DNA of 64,000 nucleotides from assembly GCA_039566865.1 (NCBI GenBank), contig CM076959.1, positions 18,212,501-18,276,500 on the forward strand, given 5' to 3'. A program made the position numbers and the translations under genes. Position 1 is the stretch's first letter. Each line of letters begins with the position of its first letter. Shown here piece after piece: positions 23,827 to 38,800 of this stretch. Below the pieces are notes generated by a model. The model had not been told where the DNA came from. It did not search any database and saw nothing but the letters and a program-made list of their open reading frames with translations. This stretch comes from Aurelia coerulea (taxonomy: Eukaryota > Cnidaria > Scyphozoa > Semaeostomeae > Ulmaridae).

Positions 23827-26800
23827 CTGTTGAGAAATTGAATGAAATTTAAGTGAAAGATATGTTTTTTGTAGCGATCTTCTGTTACTGTATTATTTCT
23901 CATACTTTGATATCTTTTTTAAGGATTGTCAAATGAAAAGAATGACAAGGAATGATACTGTTACAAATTGTGGTGATAAAAATCCAAGTTATTGATTCAA
24001 TCAATTTTTCAATCAGTGTTTCAATTTACTAATCAACCAGGCAAGCGATCACTCACTCATTCAGCTAATCAATCATTTGTACAATCATGTAGTCAGTCAG
24101 TCAGAAAAAAGTCAACTGTTTGTATTGTCAGCGAACTTACCATTATGTCATGTTGTCAATAGTGTCAGTTCTGGGATACCCAGTTCTTCATTGTTTCGTT
24201 TTTGGTAATAGCAGTTAGCAGTTGTACACTAGTTGGCAGTCATCTGTCATAAGTCAAAGGCCAAAAGTCACGTGTTTTAAGTCACAATCGTTTCCAATCT
24301 CGATCTACTTTCTCTAAATCTCTCAACATGTTTTGTACATCAATGTCTCACAGTCAGATGGTGTAATATACGTGATTTACTAATCTTTAAATGCTGTCGT
24401 CGAGCTAAGAAAAAGTAATGAGATCTCTTTCATTTTTCAGATTTGTTTTATTTTAATTCAGAATTGTTTATCCACGGTAGCCCCGTCAGTCAGCAGACTG
24501 ATTTTCAAGGGGTTGTGTCAAAAATACCTTACAAAATAGAGATCTACTGGTCTAAAAAGAAATTAAGTATAATCATGATTTATTTACAGTTCTTCAAAAT
24601 GTTCTGAAAGGAAGATGTAGGGGGAGCTTGCTTGGCCTTGCGGCTAAGTTCATTCCAGATTTTCGCTCCATGAAATGCCAACGCTTTCTGTATAATACTA
24701 GTTTTCATGAATGGTACCAGCTAGTCAGTATCGGCATTTCTTAGACTGATAGTATTACAATCAGAGTTTTTGATTAACAATTGAGAGAGATAATATATCT
24801 AATCGGGGTTGAAAACTCTTGAAAATAGCTACTTTTTCTCATGGCACAACTTTGCTTGGCACGAAATGTATCAAAGATGTTTTTCATATTTATTCACAAA
24901 TTATGTTCACTATCATTTCAATTTTTAACAAGTAAGATTAATTAAAAGCATTGAGGGGTTAATGAATAAAGGGGAGTTTGGAAAATGAATTGTTTCTTTT
25001 TTAAAAACTTTCAATAAATTGGGGGCTTGATTATTCTGGATTTGATTCATGGCTTCGGTGATGTGATGTTGATTTTTCTGCTGCAAGGATATGTTCAGTC
25101 ACTTACCTGTTCGTAGTTTGGCATCTGCTACAAGATCTTTATCCTTAAACGAAGCATAAAACTCATCAAGATATTGTTGATATGATTTCTGATCATTGTA
25201 AGGGTATCCATTCGCATACAGGTGTCCATAATATGATTGTTGTTCTGTTGGTGATCCGCCATTATTCTGTGCTGTCATATCTGAAGTATCTCCTTTATCA
25301 GCGCTACTTGCAGTCTCACTTGCCTTCACAGCTTCAACGTTGCTTGCCGTCTCTTGGCTAGTATCTTGATTTTGTGACATTTGCGTATTGTTTACACTGT
25401 TTGCTACGTCATTTCCGGTGAGTTGATTGCTACTTCCGGTCGGTTGAGCTCCGTAAGGCTGCATAGCTATTGTTGTCCTTTTCTCTGCGTTCCTTGTTGT
25501 GGGTCGAGCATAATATTGCGAATATGGGACTTCGTCATTCTTTCCCTCCATCCATGGCAACACAAATTCGGAGGAAGTGGTAGTTTGTACTAGATTTCCG
25601 GAATATTTTGTTGTTGGGCGATATGGTGGGACCACATTTGATGCTGTTGTTGTTTCTTGCTGCTGTGCAAAGGTTGGGTTACCATTATATTGGTTTGGAT
25701 TGTAGGCCTAAGAAAGATAGTGAAGAAATCAAAATTACCTTCAAGAAGGAACGTCAAATCTTGTTCGGGATACTATCAGTGAAAGTCTTACGGATTTTCT
25801 CTTTCTCCAGAAGAGCTAGACCCCCGTTTAAGCGCTTTGGAATATGCGCACTAACTAGTAATTACAGGGTCAGCATCCTTCATTTTTCCTTTGTGAATTC
25901 GTGCATGCCCCAAAACGCTTCACCCATGCCATTGATCAGCGAACCAATCAGACTTATCGTCTTTTCCATTGTGATTTACAAAAGGGGAGTTCGCAGTATC
26001 CCGAACAAAATCCAGATTTCGCTTCCAGCAAAGATATTTTCCGACAGTGCTAGTTGAATTCACTCAAATGCGTTTTGTTTTCAAAAGAACATTACTGTAG
26101 CATCTCTTAGATTTTAGTTAAGGCCTAGTTTAAACATCGTTTCTTTGCCGTCTCGAATCGAACTATATTCTAAACGGAAAAATCTGTCGTATTTGATTTA
26201 AACGTTGTTTTTTTTGCCGTGTCAACTTGAAATTACAATGGTTAAAATGGCTTTTTTTCAAAATGCACCAGCGCAGTGGCTGATCAAACGTAGAAACCGC
26301 GGACTATGGCCTAGAATTGATTAATTAAACGCAGCAGAAATACAATGTTTAAATCAAGTCGTTTTTCTGCCGTTTGATACGACAGAGCTGATGAACTCCT
26401 GCTGTTTTATCTATATAAAACGGCGGGTGATTTAAAAATCGTTGTTGTGTCGAATTTAACTGACACTTAGAAGTTTTTAACAGCTTCTATTAAATTAGAC
26501 ACGGCAGAAAACGATGTTTATACTGGGCCTAAGCTGGTTAAACTTGTTCTGCATGCTTTTTTACTTTTTTGATCTAGTTCTTACCTTATTCATCGAAATG
26601 CTCTCATTTCCCTCCACAGCTATATCACCATCAGTGGTTGGCTCCTCCACAGAAACACCTGCATGTGCCGTAGTAGATGCTGATGTTGGCTTTGTCGTTG
26701 GGAAAGCTGTTCCTGCCTCGTTCTGGTAAGGTTCTTGAGATTGTTTCTCATTGGATGCCTCATTTTGATTTGTATCTTTTGGGTTGTATGGTTCTCCATA

Positions 26801-29800
26801 TATTGGTGGTTTTGTAGTCACTTCTCCTACAAGAAATAATTCATTTAGATTGAATAACAATTCACCGGGTGACCGAAAAATAACTTCGTGAGCTAGCTCC
26901 CTGAAATCAAATGCTATTGTCAAATGCTTTGTATCACAGTTTAGTTGAAAGGCTTAGCTACCTTTTGGGGTGCTGCATGGTCGTTTTAAGCAATTATTAC
27001 CATCTGAAAAGCAGATTCAAAGAAAATTTCGAATCCCGAATTCCTTATTTAGAGTGAAATAATTGTCATCCTTTTCCAGTCAACATTTTATGAAAACTTT
27101 ACGTAGCGATGGATTTGAAGTCGTCTTGGGAAATTTTTTGTTTGCAAAATGATTGACCTCTGTCCCTCATTCAAATTTCGTGCTTCAAAGCAAATTGTGA
27201 ATTAAGCTTTTTTCACATCTTCCAAAGCATCGACTGATAAGCGAAGGAATAGTCCAAGAAATGAATGAATTTCCATATTTTTCAAGCTGTTTTTTCGAAC
27301 AGCAGGCGTACCTTAAACTGACCAAGCAACATGTCAAAAGATAGCTAAGCCTTTCAGCTACATACTGATATCTCGTTTCTGTTCATAACATTTGCTTTCA
27401 GGAGATTATATGCAATCTAGCTAGTGAAGTTGTTGTTGGGCCACCTGGTATGTATGTCTTTTATGAGACATAATGGGGTTAGAAGCATGGTCGCAAAGCC
27501 TTAAATGAAGCTGCAGTAACGGATAGTGCATTAGAGTACCTACAAGAAACGGTTTGAAAAATACTTCTGAAAGACTTTAGGAAAATCTGTGGGTTTATTA
27601 TCAGCACAGAATCTATCGTAGAGTTGCCTATGAAGTTGGCATCGTTTTCATGTAAAGCTGTCTATTAATCAAGAGCTCATGCCAAATATTATATGAGGTC
27701 CAGAACTTGAAATTACTGAGTGTGAGTATCCTTTTGGCAAGCAAAGACAGGCAAATAGTCTGTTCAAAAAACATAAGTCTTACCTTGCAAACCTTGCTGA
27801 TAGATCGGTGGTGGCGTAGTTGTACGATAGAGAATCTCTTCGCCATCTTTCCCCTCCATGTATTCAACACCATTGCCTTGGTACACTGGTGGTGCCTTTG
27901 TTGTTGTTGCGACGAAATTTGGCCACTGATTTCCATACGCCGGTGTGGTAGTGTACTGTTGAGTTGTAGGCTGTGTGGTTTCTTGTGGGTAATAAGGTGG
28001 TGGTGTTGGTGGTCCGTTGTCAGATTGACTCTGGCTAGTATCTTGTGATTCTAGATCGTTGATTGATTGGGTTGAACCGGTCTGGTTTGTTTCTGATTGA
28101 CCAGATTGCGGACCGCTCTGACCGGCACTGGAGCTTGGTTGATTGCCTGTGGAGGCGTCTTGACGCTCTTCAGTGGTGCCTTGCGATTGCTCAATCTTTG
28201 ACTCTTCAGTTAGATCTCCATTTGTTTTCTCCTCCTCATTTGCATTTTCCGATTCAGTTTCAGCTTCCGTGTCGCTTCCTACGCCATCTTGTTTGTCATT
28301 AGTTGTGTTGTTGTTGCTGTTGTTGTTGCTGTTATCATATCTGTATGGATACTGAGTCGTCCTTGCTGCTGCTGCTATCGTAGTTGTAACCAGTGGCAAG
28401 GCTGTTGTTGTTGCTACTGTTGTTGTTGTCGTCTCATACCCTTGCACATTATCCATCCCTGACTGTTGACCATTACCGTAGTAAGCACCTTGTGTTACGC
28501 TGCCATAGTAACTTTGACTGCCATTTTGTGGAGCTGGCTGGGCTTTACTAGTGTCATACGCTGATGGGTACCTTGATGATTGCGCCATATATTCAGTGCC
28601 TTGATTCTCATTGTTTCCGTACATAACCTCATCATCTTCTTTCCCTTCTAAGTAGCCTGCGTTATTGCTAGCAGCGGCTTGTGTTTGTGCTACGTTAGTT
28701 GTCACGTTGGTGTCTGGTGTCGGTTCCACTGGTGGTAACTGAGCTGCATATGTTGCATTATTTGCTGGGTATTTAGGCCCATTGGTTGTTGCTTCTGTCT
28801 GCATAGCTGTAGTCGTTTCACTAGGTCGTTGTGGTGTCGTTTCCCCTACGCGAGCCGGTGTTGCTGCAATGCCGTACACCGCTTTACTGTCCTCTTTTTC
28901 TTCGAGATATCCACCTTGCTGGGTGGTAGGACCAGATTGTGCTGCAGTAGCTACGTTGTTTGCTTGGTATTTATGCCAATTCGTCGTGGTCTCATCCTGT
29001 GTCGATGTGGTCGTATCACCAGGTCGAGCTTGCGTTGTCTCTCCTATACGAGATGGAGTTGCTGCAATGCCATAAACAGCTTTATTGTCCTCTTTTTCTT
29101 CGAGATACCCATCTTGCTGTTTGGTAGGACCAGATTGTGCTGCAGTAGCTTCGTTATTTGCTGGGTATTTAGGCCAATTCGTTTTCGTTTCAGACGGAGT
29201 AGATGTGGTCGTTTCACCAGGCAGAGTTTGCATTGTCTCTCCTAGACGAGGTGGGGTTGCTGGAACACCGTACACAGCTTCATTGTCCTCCTTTTCTTCA
29301 AGATAGCCACCTTGCTGGCCAGACGTACCTGTTTGTGCTGCAGTAGCAGTCACATTGGTTGCTTGTTGAGAACCTGCACTGCCATACCCTGCTTGAGACG
29401 TTGGAGACTGAGTTGTTCCGTATCTTGTTGGATATGAAGTTGATGTTGTGCTTTCCCTCTGTGGAGTAGTTGTTAACTCGTTCTCAAACATAGCCTCGTT
29501 GTCATCTTTTCCTTCCAAATAACCATCCTGCTGTTTTCCTCCTACTCCAAATTCTACCAAAGGAGATGCTGTTGTTGTTGTCTCATTATTGTTGGGATTT
29601 CCAGTTGGATATTGGTAGCCATTGTACTGATACGTGTTGCCTTGGTTGTATTGTGGATATCCTTGTGGCTGCGCAGGAGGATTTGGCTGAGGAGGAGTAC
29701 TTGATGTTGTTGGTTCTTGCTTTAGTGTTGGTGGGAATGTTTCCATGATTGTCTCATCAGTTTCTTTTCCTTCTAAGTAATCAAGACTTGATTGTGTTGT

Positions 29801-32800
29801 TTCGGCAACTGGAGCTTTGCTTGCGGTAGTGTTTGCCTGTGCTAGTGGGCTATTTTGAGCAGCTGTGACTTGCTGGCCAGGTCCTTGAGGCTGAGCATTG
29901 CCCGCCACTTGGGCATTTGTTGCAACAATGTAAGGGGATTTCGTTGTTGTTGTTTCAGCCAGAGCCTTGTAAGCTTCCGGCAATGCTTTTGTTGGCATCG
30001 CTGTAGCATTTGTGTTTACAGATGGACGATTTTGTGCAGCCGTAATTTGCTGTGCAGGTCCTTGTGCCTGTGCAATACTGGGTTCATTTGCGGTAGTTGC
30101 TACGATATAAGGTGATTTCGTTGTTGTTGTTGTTTGAGCTAGGGCTTGGTAAACCTCTGGTAATGCTGTTGTTGTTATTTCTGGCCTAGGGGTTGTTGTT
30201 GCTGCGGCGTATGGATTAGGCTCATAGACAAGTTCCTCGTCTTCTTTTCCTTCGAGATAAATCGAGCCGTTATTGCTTGGTTGGTAACTAGGAGCTGCTG
30301 GTGCTTGATTGCTGGGAGCTTGTGGAGGAGCATTATCCTGGTCGTTAGAAGCTGCTGATGCGACATTATTCTGGTTGCTAGGTGCTGCTGACGTGATCAG
30401 ATTCGATTGGTTTGAAGCTTGCCCATTGTTTACTCGCTGAGTAGGCTGGGGTGTCATTGTTTGAGTAACATCGCTGTCGGTGTCATTCGACTCGACTTCT
30501 TCATACCAGGTATAATAACGTAGCCGTTGAGAAGTGTATAACGTCTGGGTAAATGTGTTGTTGCTCTGTGGCTGTTGTCTCGCTGTTTGAGGCTTTACTG
30601 TGCTTGGTTCTTCTACAGAAACACCTGCCGGAGCGGTTGTCGTTTTAGGTTCTTCTGAAGTTGTTTGGCCTACTTGTTGCTGGTTGCCAGTGATTTGTGG
30701 CGCAGTTGCAGGATACGGGTTCTCAGTCCCTGGGTATCGTCCTGCAGTTGCTGCTACTTGTGCTGGCTTCTGTTGTGGATATGTATTTGGAGCCGTTGTC
30801 GTGTTCAGATTTGGTTCCTCGACTGAAACACCCGGTTCAGAGGTCGATCCTTCTTTAGGCTTCTCTGTCGCTGTTGTTGTTGTTTCTTGGTATTGACTTC
30901 CTGCTCCTGGGTACCTGGTGTTGGTCGTGGACGTTTGGTCGGCGCCAGATTGACCTGGCTTGTATGGGGCAGTCGTTGTTTCTTGATCTGAAGGATAAGG
31001 ACTTGCAGTTGTCGTTGCTTGGTTGTTCGATGTTGTCGTTTCGCCGCCATTTCTTTCATTTGTGAAAACAACAACTGTAGCTTTTGTTGGCTTTGTTGTC
31101 GTACCTGTTCCAGAATTTTCAGACGGTTGCCCTGCTGCTGATGTGTCAGTTGTCGTTTGTTCCTCTGTTGATGCCGAGGTCGTACTCGATGATGTTTCGG
31201 TGTCCGTTAATGCTTTCGTTGTTCCAACGGGTCTGGTAGGTGCTTTCGAAGTACTCTCGGAAGCTCCCTGAGAAGTCTGGTTGCTTGTCGTACTTTCCGA
31301 ATTTTGACTCGTCGTTGCCGAATTACTTTCGGTGGATGTTAATGTTGTTCCAACGGGCCTGGTCGGTGCAGCATTATTTACAGCTTTGCTTGTTGTTGTA
31401 GAGCTTTCGTTGTCTGTTTTGTAGTTTTGATAAGGCGTAGCAGTTTCCGAGATTTGAGTGGTTATAGGCGACGAAGTCTCGGCTGATGTAGTCGTGTCTT
31501 CAGCTGGTCTCGTTGTTGTGGTCTCATTATATGATTCGGTATTCGGAACCTTTTCGGTTACTGATTGGGTAGGTTTATACGCCGTTGTCGTTTCGGCATT
31601 CTGACTCGTAGTTTGCGATACAGTTTCGCTCGTTTGTGATCCTGCCGTTGTTCCTGATGTTGTCGATTGTGTGTCACTAGCTGTGGTATATGTGTTACTT
31701 GACGTCGTAACGTTTTGCGAGCCTTGTTTCGCCGTTCCAGGATATACAGTCGAAGGATTCTGATTTGAATTCTGCTGCTTTGTAGTCGATTCAATTTCCT
31801 CCGCAGCAGTCGTCGATGGCAGGCGTGTTGGGACAACGCTTTCGTCACTCGAAGCAGTTGTTGTCACGGAGGCAGGTGTTGTTTCTGGACGTTCTGTTGT
31901 TGTTGTTGTTTCTTGACTGGATGCAGTTGTTGTTGCTGTTTCTTGATTCGATGCAGTTGAAGTTGCTTGTGCTGCAGCTGTTGTTGTCATAGATACAGTT
32001 GCTGTGGTTTCTGGAATTGCTGTTGTTGTTGCTTCTTGAATCGCTGCTGTTGTTATTGTTGTATCTTGATTCGATGCAGTTGAAGTTGCTTGTGCTGCTG
32101 TTGTTGTCATAGATACCGTGGCTGTAGTTTGCGGAGCTGGGGTTGTTGTTGCTGCTTCTTTCTCTGCTGTACTTGTGCCATAGTCATTTTCGGGCTTCGT
32201 TGTGACTGCTGCAGCAGGGTTCGACGTTTTTTGTCCTTGATATGATGTCACAGGGTTTTGTGGCAGGCCCTCTTGTTCTAGCTTGTCATTTTCGTTTGAC
32301 TCTCCAGCCTTCCCTGGCTCTGTTGTTGTTGTTGTTGTTGATGGGGCAGTTGTTGTTGTTTCTATTGAAGAGATAGGCGTAGTGGTCTGTGCATTTTCGC
32401 TCGGCTGACTAGTTGTTGTGTCTTGATTCTGATTGGCTGGTATTGTGTCAACTTTCTCGGTGATTGGTTGCTCTGGTGCCTCTGTGCTGGTCTGGTTTTT
32501 AGGTGGTTGTTTAACACTTTGCTCTTGGTTGCTGCCTTGAGTCTCCGTCTGTAGAAGAAAAAGGTAGTATTTAGCAATCATGCAACATTTCTTAAAATTG
32601 TTAAAGTGGCTACCATTTGACTCCAGTTTGGGAGTTGTTAAAAGTTTTGAATGAAATAATATTTGAAAGACTCTGTATCGAAGAAAGGGGACGTAAAAAC
32701 ATCAGTGCGATTTCACTTAATGTGATAGGTTTTTTTAATGATAAAAAGAATATTTACAGCCAATTTCCGGCTGTAAATTCTGGCAATTAAAAGGAGTAGT

Positions 32801-35800
32801 TTTCACATGAAAATAGATGCACTTTGTTGTAAACTTACCGGAGGTACAATCTCATATTCTGTTGGCTTCGTAGAAGGTAGCCTTGTTGTTGTTTCAATTG
32901 GCTGCGCAGTATTTGTCTCTGGCGGACTAGTTTCCTTCACAGGGGTCTCCGTTGTATGTAATGTGATTGGCTGGGTTTGCTGCTTGAATTTATTTGCTGT
33001 AGTTGTTGTTGCAGGAGTTGTTGTTACTTGTGGTGCTAAAAGGAAAATACAGAAAATTGTTGTTGATCTATAAATAGTAATTGCGTTGCTTCGTGTATCA
33101 GTTTATTTAAAAGAAACATATCTATTTGCTGAAGTCTAAAACAGGTCTTGAACAGATGGAAGCTTTGATATTCATCTTGAAAACCCTATAAGAATGACTC
33201 AGCCGCAGTCGTCTTTTTTCACCCGGTTGGCTTAGCTTTCTTTTGGACTGCACGGTTCGGGATTCGGGTAGTGGATTTCGCGGTGCCACCACCCTCGCTG
33301 CTCTATGATATGGAGCTCTGAAAAAAACGTTATGTGGCTCTGCCACGTTGTATCGTGTATGTATATATAAGAACACATCACTCCAGGAAGCATACCTGCT
33401 GTTGTAGTTGTTGTTGTATTAGATTCTGCCTCTGGGTAGTAAGTCACTTTTCCATTCGTTCCTTGATTAGTTATTGGCTTCGTTGTGCTCACTGTGGTAT
33501 CACCAGCTTGGCCTGTTACCCCCGGTGTTGATGGTCTTCTGTCTTCTTCATTTGGCTCCGTTTTCGTAGAGCTGACACTAGGAGCAGGGGGTAACTTTGG
33601 AGTGATGAATACGGTTTCGTTGTTGTTATTTTTCGATTCAGTTGTTTGGCTTGTTGTAGGTTTTGTTGTTGGTTTCAACCATGTTGCTATCTTTGCGAAA
33701 ATTGCATCGAGATCTGCAGTTGATTTACCTCCTTGAAATGAAATCAAACAATAATGTAAAGCTTCAGGAAATTGAGAGATAGAAGACTCATTTACGTGAG
33801 TTTACAATCAATACAATATGTAGCCTACGTACAGACTTGACTGATGTGTTTTCAGAGAGATCCTGAAGACTGGTCCCCTCCTGAAAAGAGGCCAGTCGAG
33901 GCTGCACGGAGGCTATACAATATGTCGATATATTTCTTAAGTCTTATTTCATACTTTTTTTGCTTGACAATGAAATCGATAATGAGGGGTATCAAGGCAT
34001 AAAGAAGCAGTACGTCTTATATTTTCAAACATAGTATGAACTTTCTCCAAACGACAGACAACGAATTTTTTATCATTGACATCACGCCTTTTATGCTTTT
34101 TCCCCAAGGTGTATTTTGTGATAGCTAAAATTTTGAAATAGAAGGAGCAATGTTGTAGATTCATTGAACAATACCTGAGATGTAAACACATGATTTAATA
34201 TAAGTATATGCATCCTGCTTTACATGTGAATGGGATAAATAATAGACTCTTACCATTTCAGGAGTCTAATTTATAAATAGTCACTCAGTTGCCACGTAAA
34301 GCAAAAATTTGAATTTTAACGAAAGCAATATTCTACGTTCAATAAATGAATGCCAAAATGACTAAACCTTAAGATAGGGAGTGTTTTTCGCCACATTGTG
34401 CTTTACCTTTAGTAATAATATAAACTGTAACACCGTAACAACCGGTAGCAACGTTATCGAAATCTTCTTCTTTAGCAAATATATCAAATATTTCCTTACC
34501 TGTTACTGGGGCCTTTGTCTTCGGAATTCTCGTCGGTGCATCTGGCAGGAATGGTGTATAGACTATCTCACCATCGTCACCTTTTGACGGAATATTCGGC
34601 GGTATCTGTGACATAGGTGGTTCTGTTGGACGCTTCCATGTTGCGAGGTTGGCGAAAATACGATCTAGATCAGCTGTTGATGGTTTCGGTGTTACTTTAG
34701 GATACGTATTCGTTGGGTACTTGCTTTCTGATGCAGTCGTCGTCGCTGCGGAGGGCTGCTCAGTGGCTGGTCGACCATACATTGAAGGAATATCAACATT
34801 AGTCTCGTTTTGTTTTCCTACCGCGACTGCTGCTGGTGTGTTCCATGTTACCTTGGGCTTGAGTGTTGTCAGGACAATCGGCTCGGCATTAGGTTTATTT
34901 ACACTTTCCTGTGCCCCTTTCTTTCTCCCATATTTCACCTCCCATTCTTCGATTTCTGAGATATAAGCATCGTAGTATTCTTTCATTGCTCTCCACGGAT
35001 CGTAGCCATCATCTTTATCTGCTTGTTTTTCTTCCTTCATTTCTTGTCTCAAATCATCGAAGTCCTTGTAATCGATTGCTGTCTCTGGGTAGAATGTAAG
35101 ATTCTCTTGCTCGATTTTTCGTACGTATTTGTTATACCACTTCTGTATGCCTAACAAATATTTACCCATGTAGCTATTCCCTGGTGAGATGCTTCCTCCA
35201 AGATTCTGAGTTGTTACATCGGGTCTTGTTGGTTCTCCTGAGCTTGCTTTGCCTGTTGGTACACTTACATTCTTAACGTCTCCTGCGTTGTAGTTAGGCT
35301 CCTTTTCACTCATTTCATTATAATCAATCTTTCGTATATTCTCTGTGGGTCTTGATGTTGTAGTTGAGGCTGTCGTTGCTTTGTTTAAATTGCTAGCCTC
35401 CTTTTCATAAGCAGAGGGCTGCACTGCGCCTCCAACGTACGGTTTCTCTTCACTTAAGACTTCTTGATTTGAAACCTTGCTTTCGGTAGGCTTCTGAACT
35501 GTTATAGGTTCTGACTTATACGTAAATGGGTTCGTCTTTGGGCCTGTTATACCTTCAGGTTTTTCTGTAGTTGTTTTTATTATTTGAGCTAATGTGATTC
35601 GCGATTGATTCGTTTCTGATTGACTGATTGGTCTCGATTCCTCTGTTTTCGTTTCAATCACCGTAATCACTTCAGGTTTCCCTGTTGTCGTTCGTACGGG
35701 TTGACCCTGGGTGATTTGTGATTGCGTTGCTTGTGATTGAGTGTTTATTGATTGATTAGTGTTTGATTGACTGATTGGTCTCGATTCCTCTGTTTTCATT

Positions 35801-38800
35801 TCAATCACCGTAATCACTTCAGGTTTCCCTGTTGTTGTTGTTCGTGCGGCTTGACCCTGAGTGATTTGTGATTGCGTTGCTTGTGATTGAGTGTTTGTCG
35901 ATTGATTAGTGGTTGATTGAGTGTTCGTTGGCTGGTTATTTTGCAAATTGAAGCCAAATGGCCTAGCACTGAAATCTTGCAAGCTTTCTTCGTGGTTTTG
36001 GGTCTTCGAAATCATTGATTCATAACTGGTTCTTGCTGTTTCTTTCTCCGTAGTTAGCTTAGAGATGGGTCGAGTAGTTGGTTGTAAGTTAGCCTCTGTC
36101 TTGACCGCTTCTGTTTTCGTGGCATTGGCCGACGTTACTCGATATTCATGTGTTGTTCTTGAAGCAGGCAGTTCTGCATTTGATGTCGAAACTGGCAACC
36201 TGGTCCGTGAATTATCAGTCTTCGCCAATGGTGGGTTCTTTGTTGTTGTAACACTCTCTGTGTATGTAGCTGCAGATTCCCCGTTATAAACATCATTCCT
36301 AGTCGTTGTTCCTTGTTCCGTGTTTTCTTTTTCATTCTTATCTGTTGTCATTACATTAGATGAAGTGTAGACAGTCTCAGGTCGTTCCGTCGTTTCTGTT
36401 TTCTGTGTTTTATACTCAACGTTTTCAATGTCATTCGAGCTTGTCGTTGTCTGTGGTGTTTCAGTAGTCGTGGTCTGATTATTATCCTCTACCTCCCATG
36501 TTATTCTGTCGACCTGAGTGGATGGTCGTCTTGTGGTTGTTTTCACATTAGCTGTAGAGTATTCAATCTCATGAGCTTCTGTTGTTTCTGTTTTCTGCGT
36601 TTTATACTCATTGTCGTATGCTTTCGTTGTTGTTTGCGGTCGCTCTGTTGTTGTAGCCTCTTTTTCATTATCTTCTACTTCCCATGTTATGCGATCTACT
36701 TTGGTTGAAGGCCGTTCTGTTGTTGTAGCCTCTTTTTCATTACCTCCTACTTCCCATGTTATGCGATCTACTTTGGTTGAAGGTCGTTCTGTTGTTGTAG
36801 TCCCCTTTTCATTATCTTCTGTTGATGGCCTTTCCGTTGTTGTTGTCTTTTCATACGCGGGCTCTGACGTAGTGAATACAGCCTGGATTCTCCATTCAAC
36901 CTCCTCCGTCGTGCTTTCTGTTTTTGGCTGCGTAGTAGATGCTTCTGTGGTCGTTCTTGTGCCTTCTGTTGTTGTTGTTGTTTTCATGGACTCTGTAGTC
37001 GATTCTGGTTGACTTTCAGTGGTAGTTGCTTCTTTATTCGAAGATGTAGTAGGCCTATGAGCTGTGACGTACTCTTCTTCTTTTTTCTCCGTTGTTGGTC
37101 GTTGCGTTACATACCGATAAGGCTCTGTTGCTGCTGTTGTTATTGGTCGTGTGACGTCAAACGTAGGCTCTGTTGTTGTTGTTGTTGTCTCTTCGGGTCT
37201 ACTAGTTGTTGTCATATCCATCACGTTCGCGATGATTCGATCTATATCCTTCTCATCTTCCTGTGCCTTTGATGATTCAGTAGTTGTTTTCCAGGAAGTC
37301 GATTCTTGGCTGTCAGTTGTAGTTTTCCAAGAACGTTCCGTGGTTGTCTTTGTGGAAGTAGTTTCTGGGCTCTCCGTTGAATACCAACTTGCTTCTTCAG
37401 TTAGTTTACTATCTTTTGATGCTGTAGTTGTAGTTTTTCCAAAATCAGTCTGTTCTGTAGTTGTTTCCACTTTTGGTTTTTCTGTCGTTGTGTACACTTC
37501 CGGTTTCTCCGTTGTACTTGCTTCTGTGTTTTCTATTTTCCAAGAACTCTCTGTTGTTGTTTTAGTTGCTGGTGTGGTGGTGATCTGATTGCTTTCCGTT
37601 GTAGTTGTTCGTTGTTCGGTTGGTGCTGATGTAGGTTTACTGTTTAAAAGCATCTCTGCTAAACCTTCGCTTGATTCAGTGGTTCCCGTTCGAGTGGCTG
37701 TCGTTTGAGCTGCCTGTGGCATTTCGGTCTTTTCCGTTGTTGTTTGGACCGCCTGTGGCATTTCAGTCTGTTCTGTAGTTGTTTCCACATTTGGTTTTTC
37801 TGTCGTTGTGTACACTTCCGGTTTCTCCGTTGTACTTGCTTTCGTGTTTTCAATTTTCCAAGAACTCTCTGTTGTTGTTTTAGTTGCTGGTGTGGTGGTG
37901 ACCTGGTTGCTATCCGTTGTAGTTGTTTCTTTTTGTGCTGATGTAGGTTTACTGTTCAGAAGCATCTCTGCTAAATCTTTGCTTGAGTCAGTGGTTCCTG
38001 TTCGAATGGCTGTCGTTTGAACTGCCTGTGGCATTTCAGTCTTTTCTGTTGTGGTTTGGATTTCCTGTGGCATTTCGGTCTTTTCTGTTGTGGTTTGGAC
38101 TGCCTGTGGCATTTCAGGCTTTTCCGTTGTTGTTTGGACCGCTTGTGGCATTTCAGTCTTTTCTGTTGTGGTTTGGATTTCCTGTGGCATTTCGGTCTTC
38201 TCTGTTGTGGTTTGAATTACCTGTGGCATTTCAGCCTTTTCTGTCGTAGTCTGAGCTTCATTTTTGCTTTCAGTTGTCGTTTGGATCACCTGTGGCGCCT
38301 CAGTAGTTCTTGGTACCGTTTGAACTTCCTGTGGACTTTCTGTTGTTGTCGCTGTTGACTTTGTAGTTTCAGCTTGCGTTGTTGTTGTCGCTATCTCACT
38401 AGCAGCTTCACTTGTTGTTGCAGTTGCTTGCGGCCGACTTGGTTGCCTAGTAACAGATGCTGTTGTTGTTTGGCTTGGCTGTGTAGTTGGATTAGTTTTA
38501 TAGGTTGGTTGCGCATTGATGCCAACTATGCGATGGAAGATATCGTAAATTTTGTCAACAAGAGACTCTGGGTTCGCCGTTGTTTGCTCCTCACTGGCTT
38601 TTGTAGTTGCAGATTCAGTTTTAGCATCAGTTGTTGATTCTGCGGTCGATTTAGTTGGAGATCCGGTTGACTTTTTATTCGTAGTCGCAACTTTCTGCGT
38701 TGTCTGTGCATTGGTTGGTCTTGCATTGGTCGTTACAGGCCTCCTTGTATTGCTAGCCCCTTTGGTGGTTGCAGGTCTATATGTTGGTTTGGTCGTTGTT

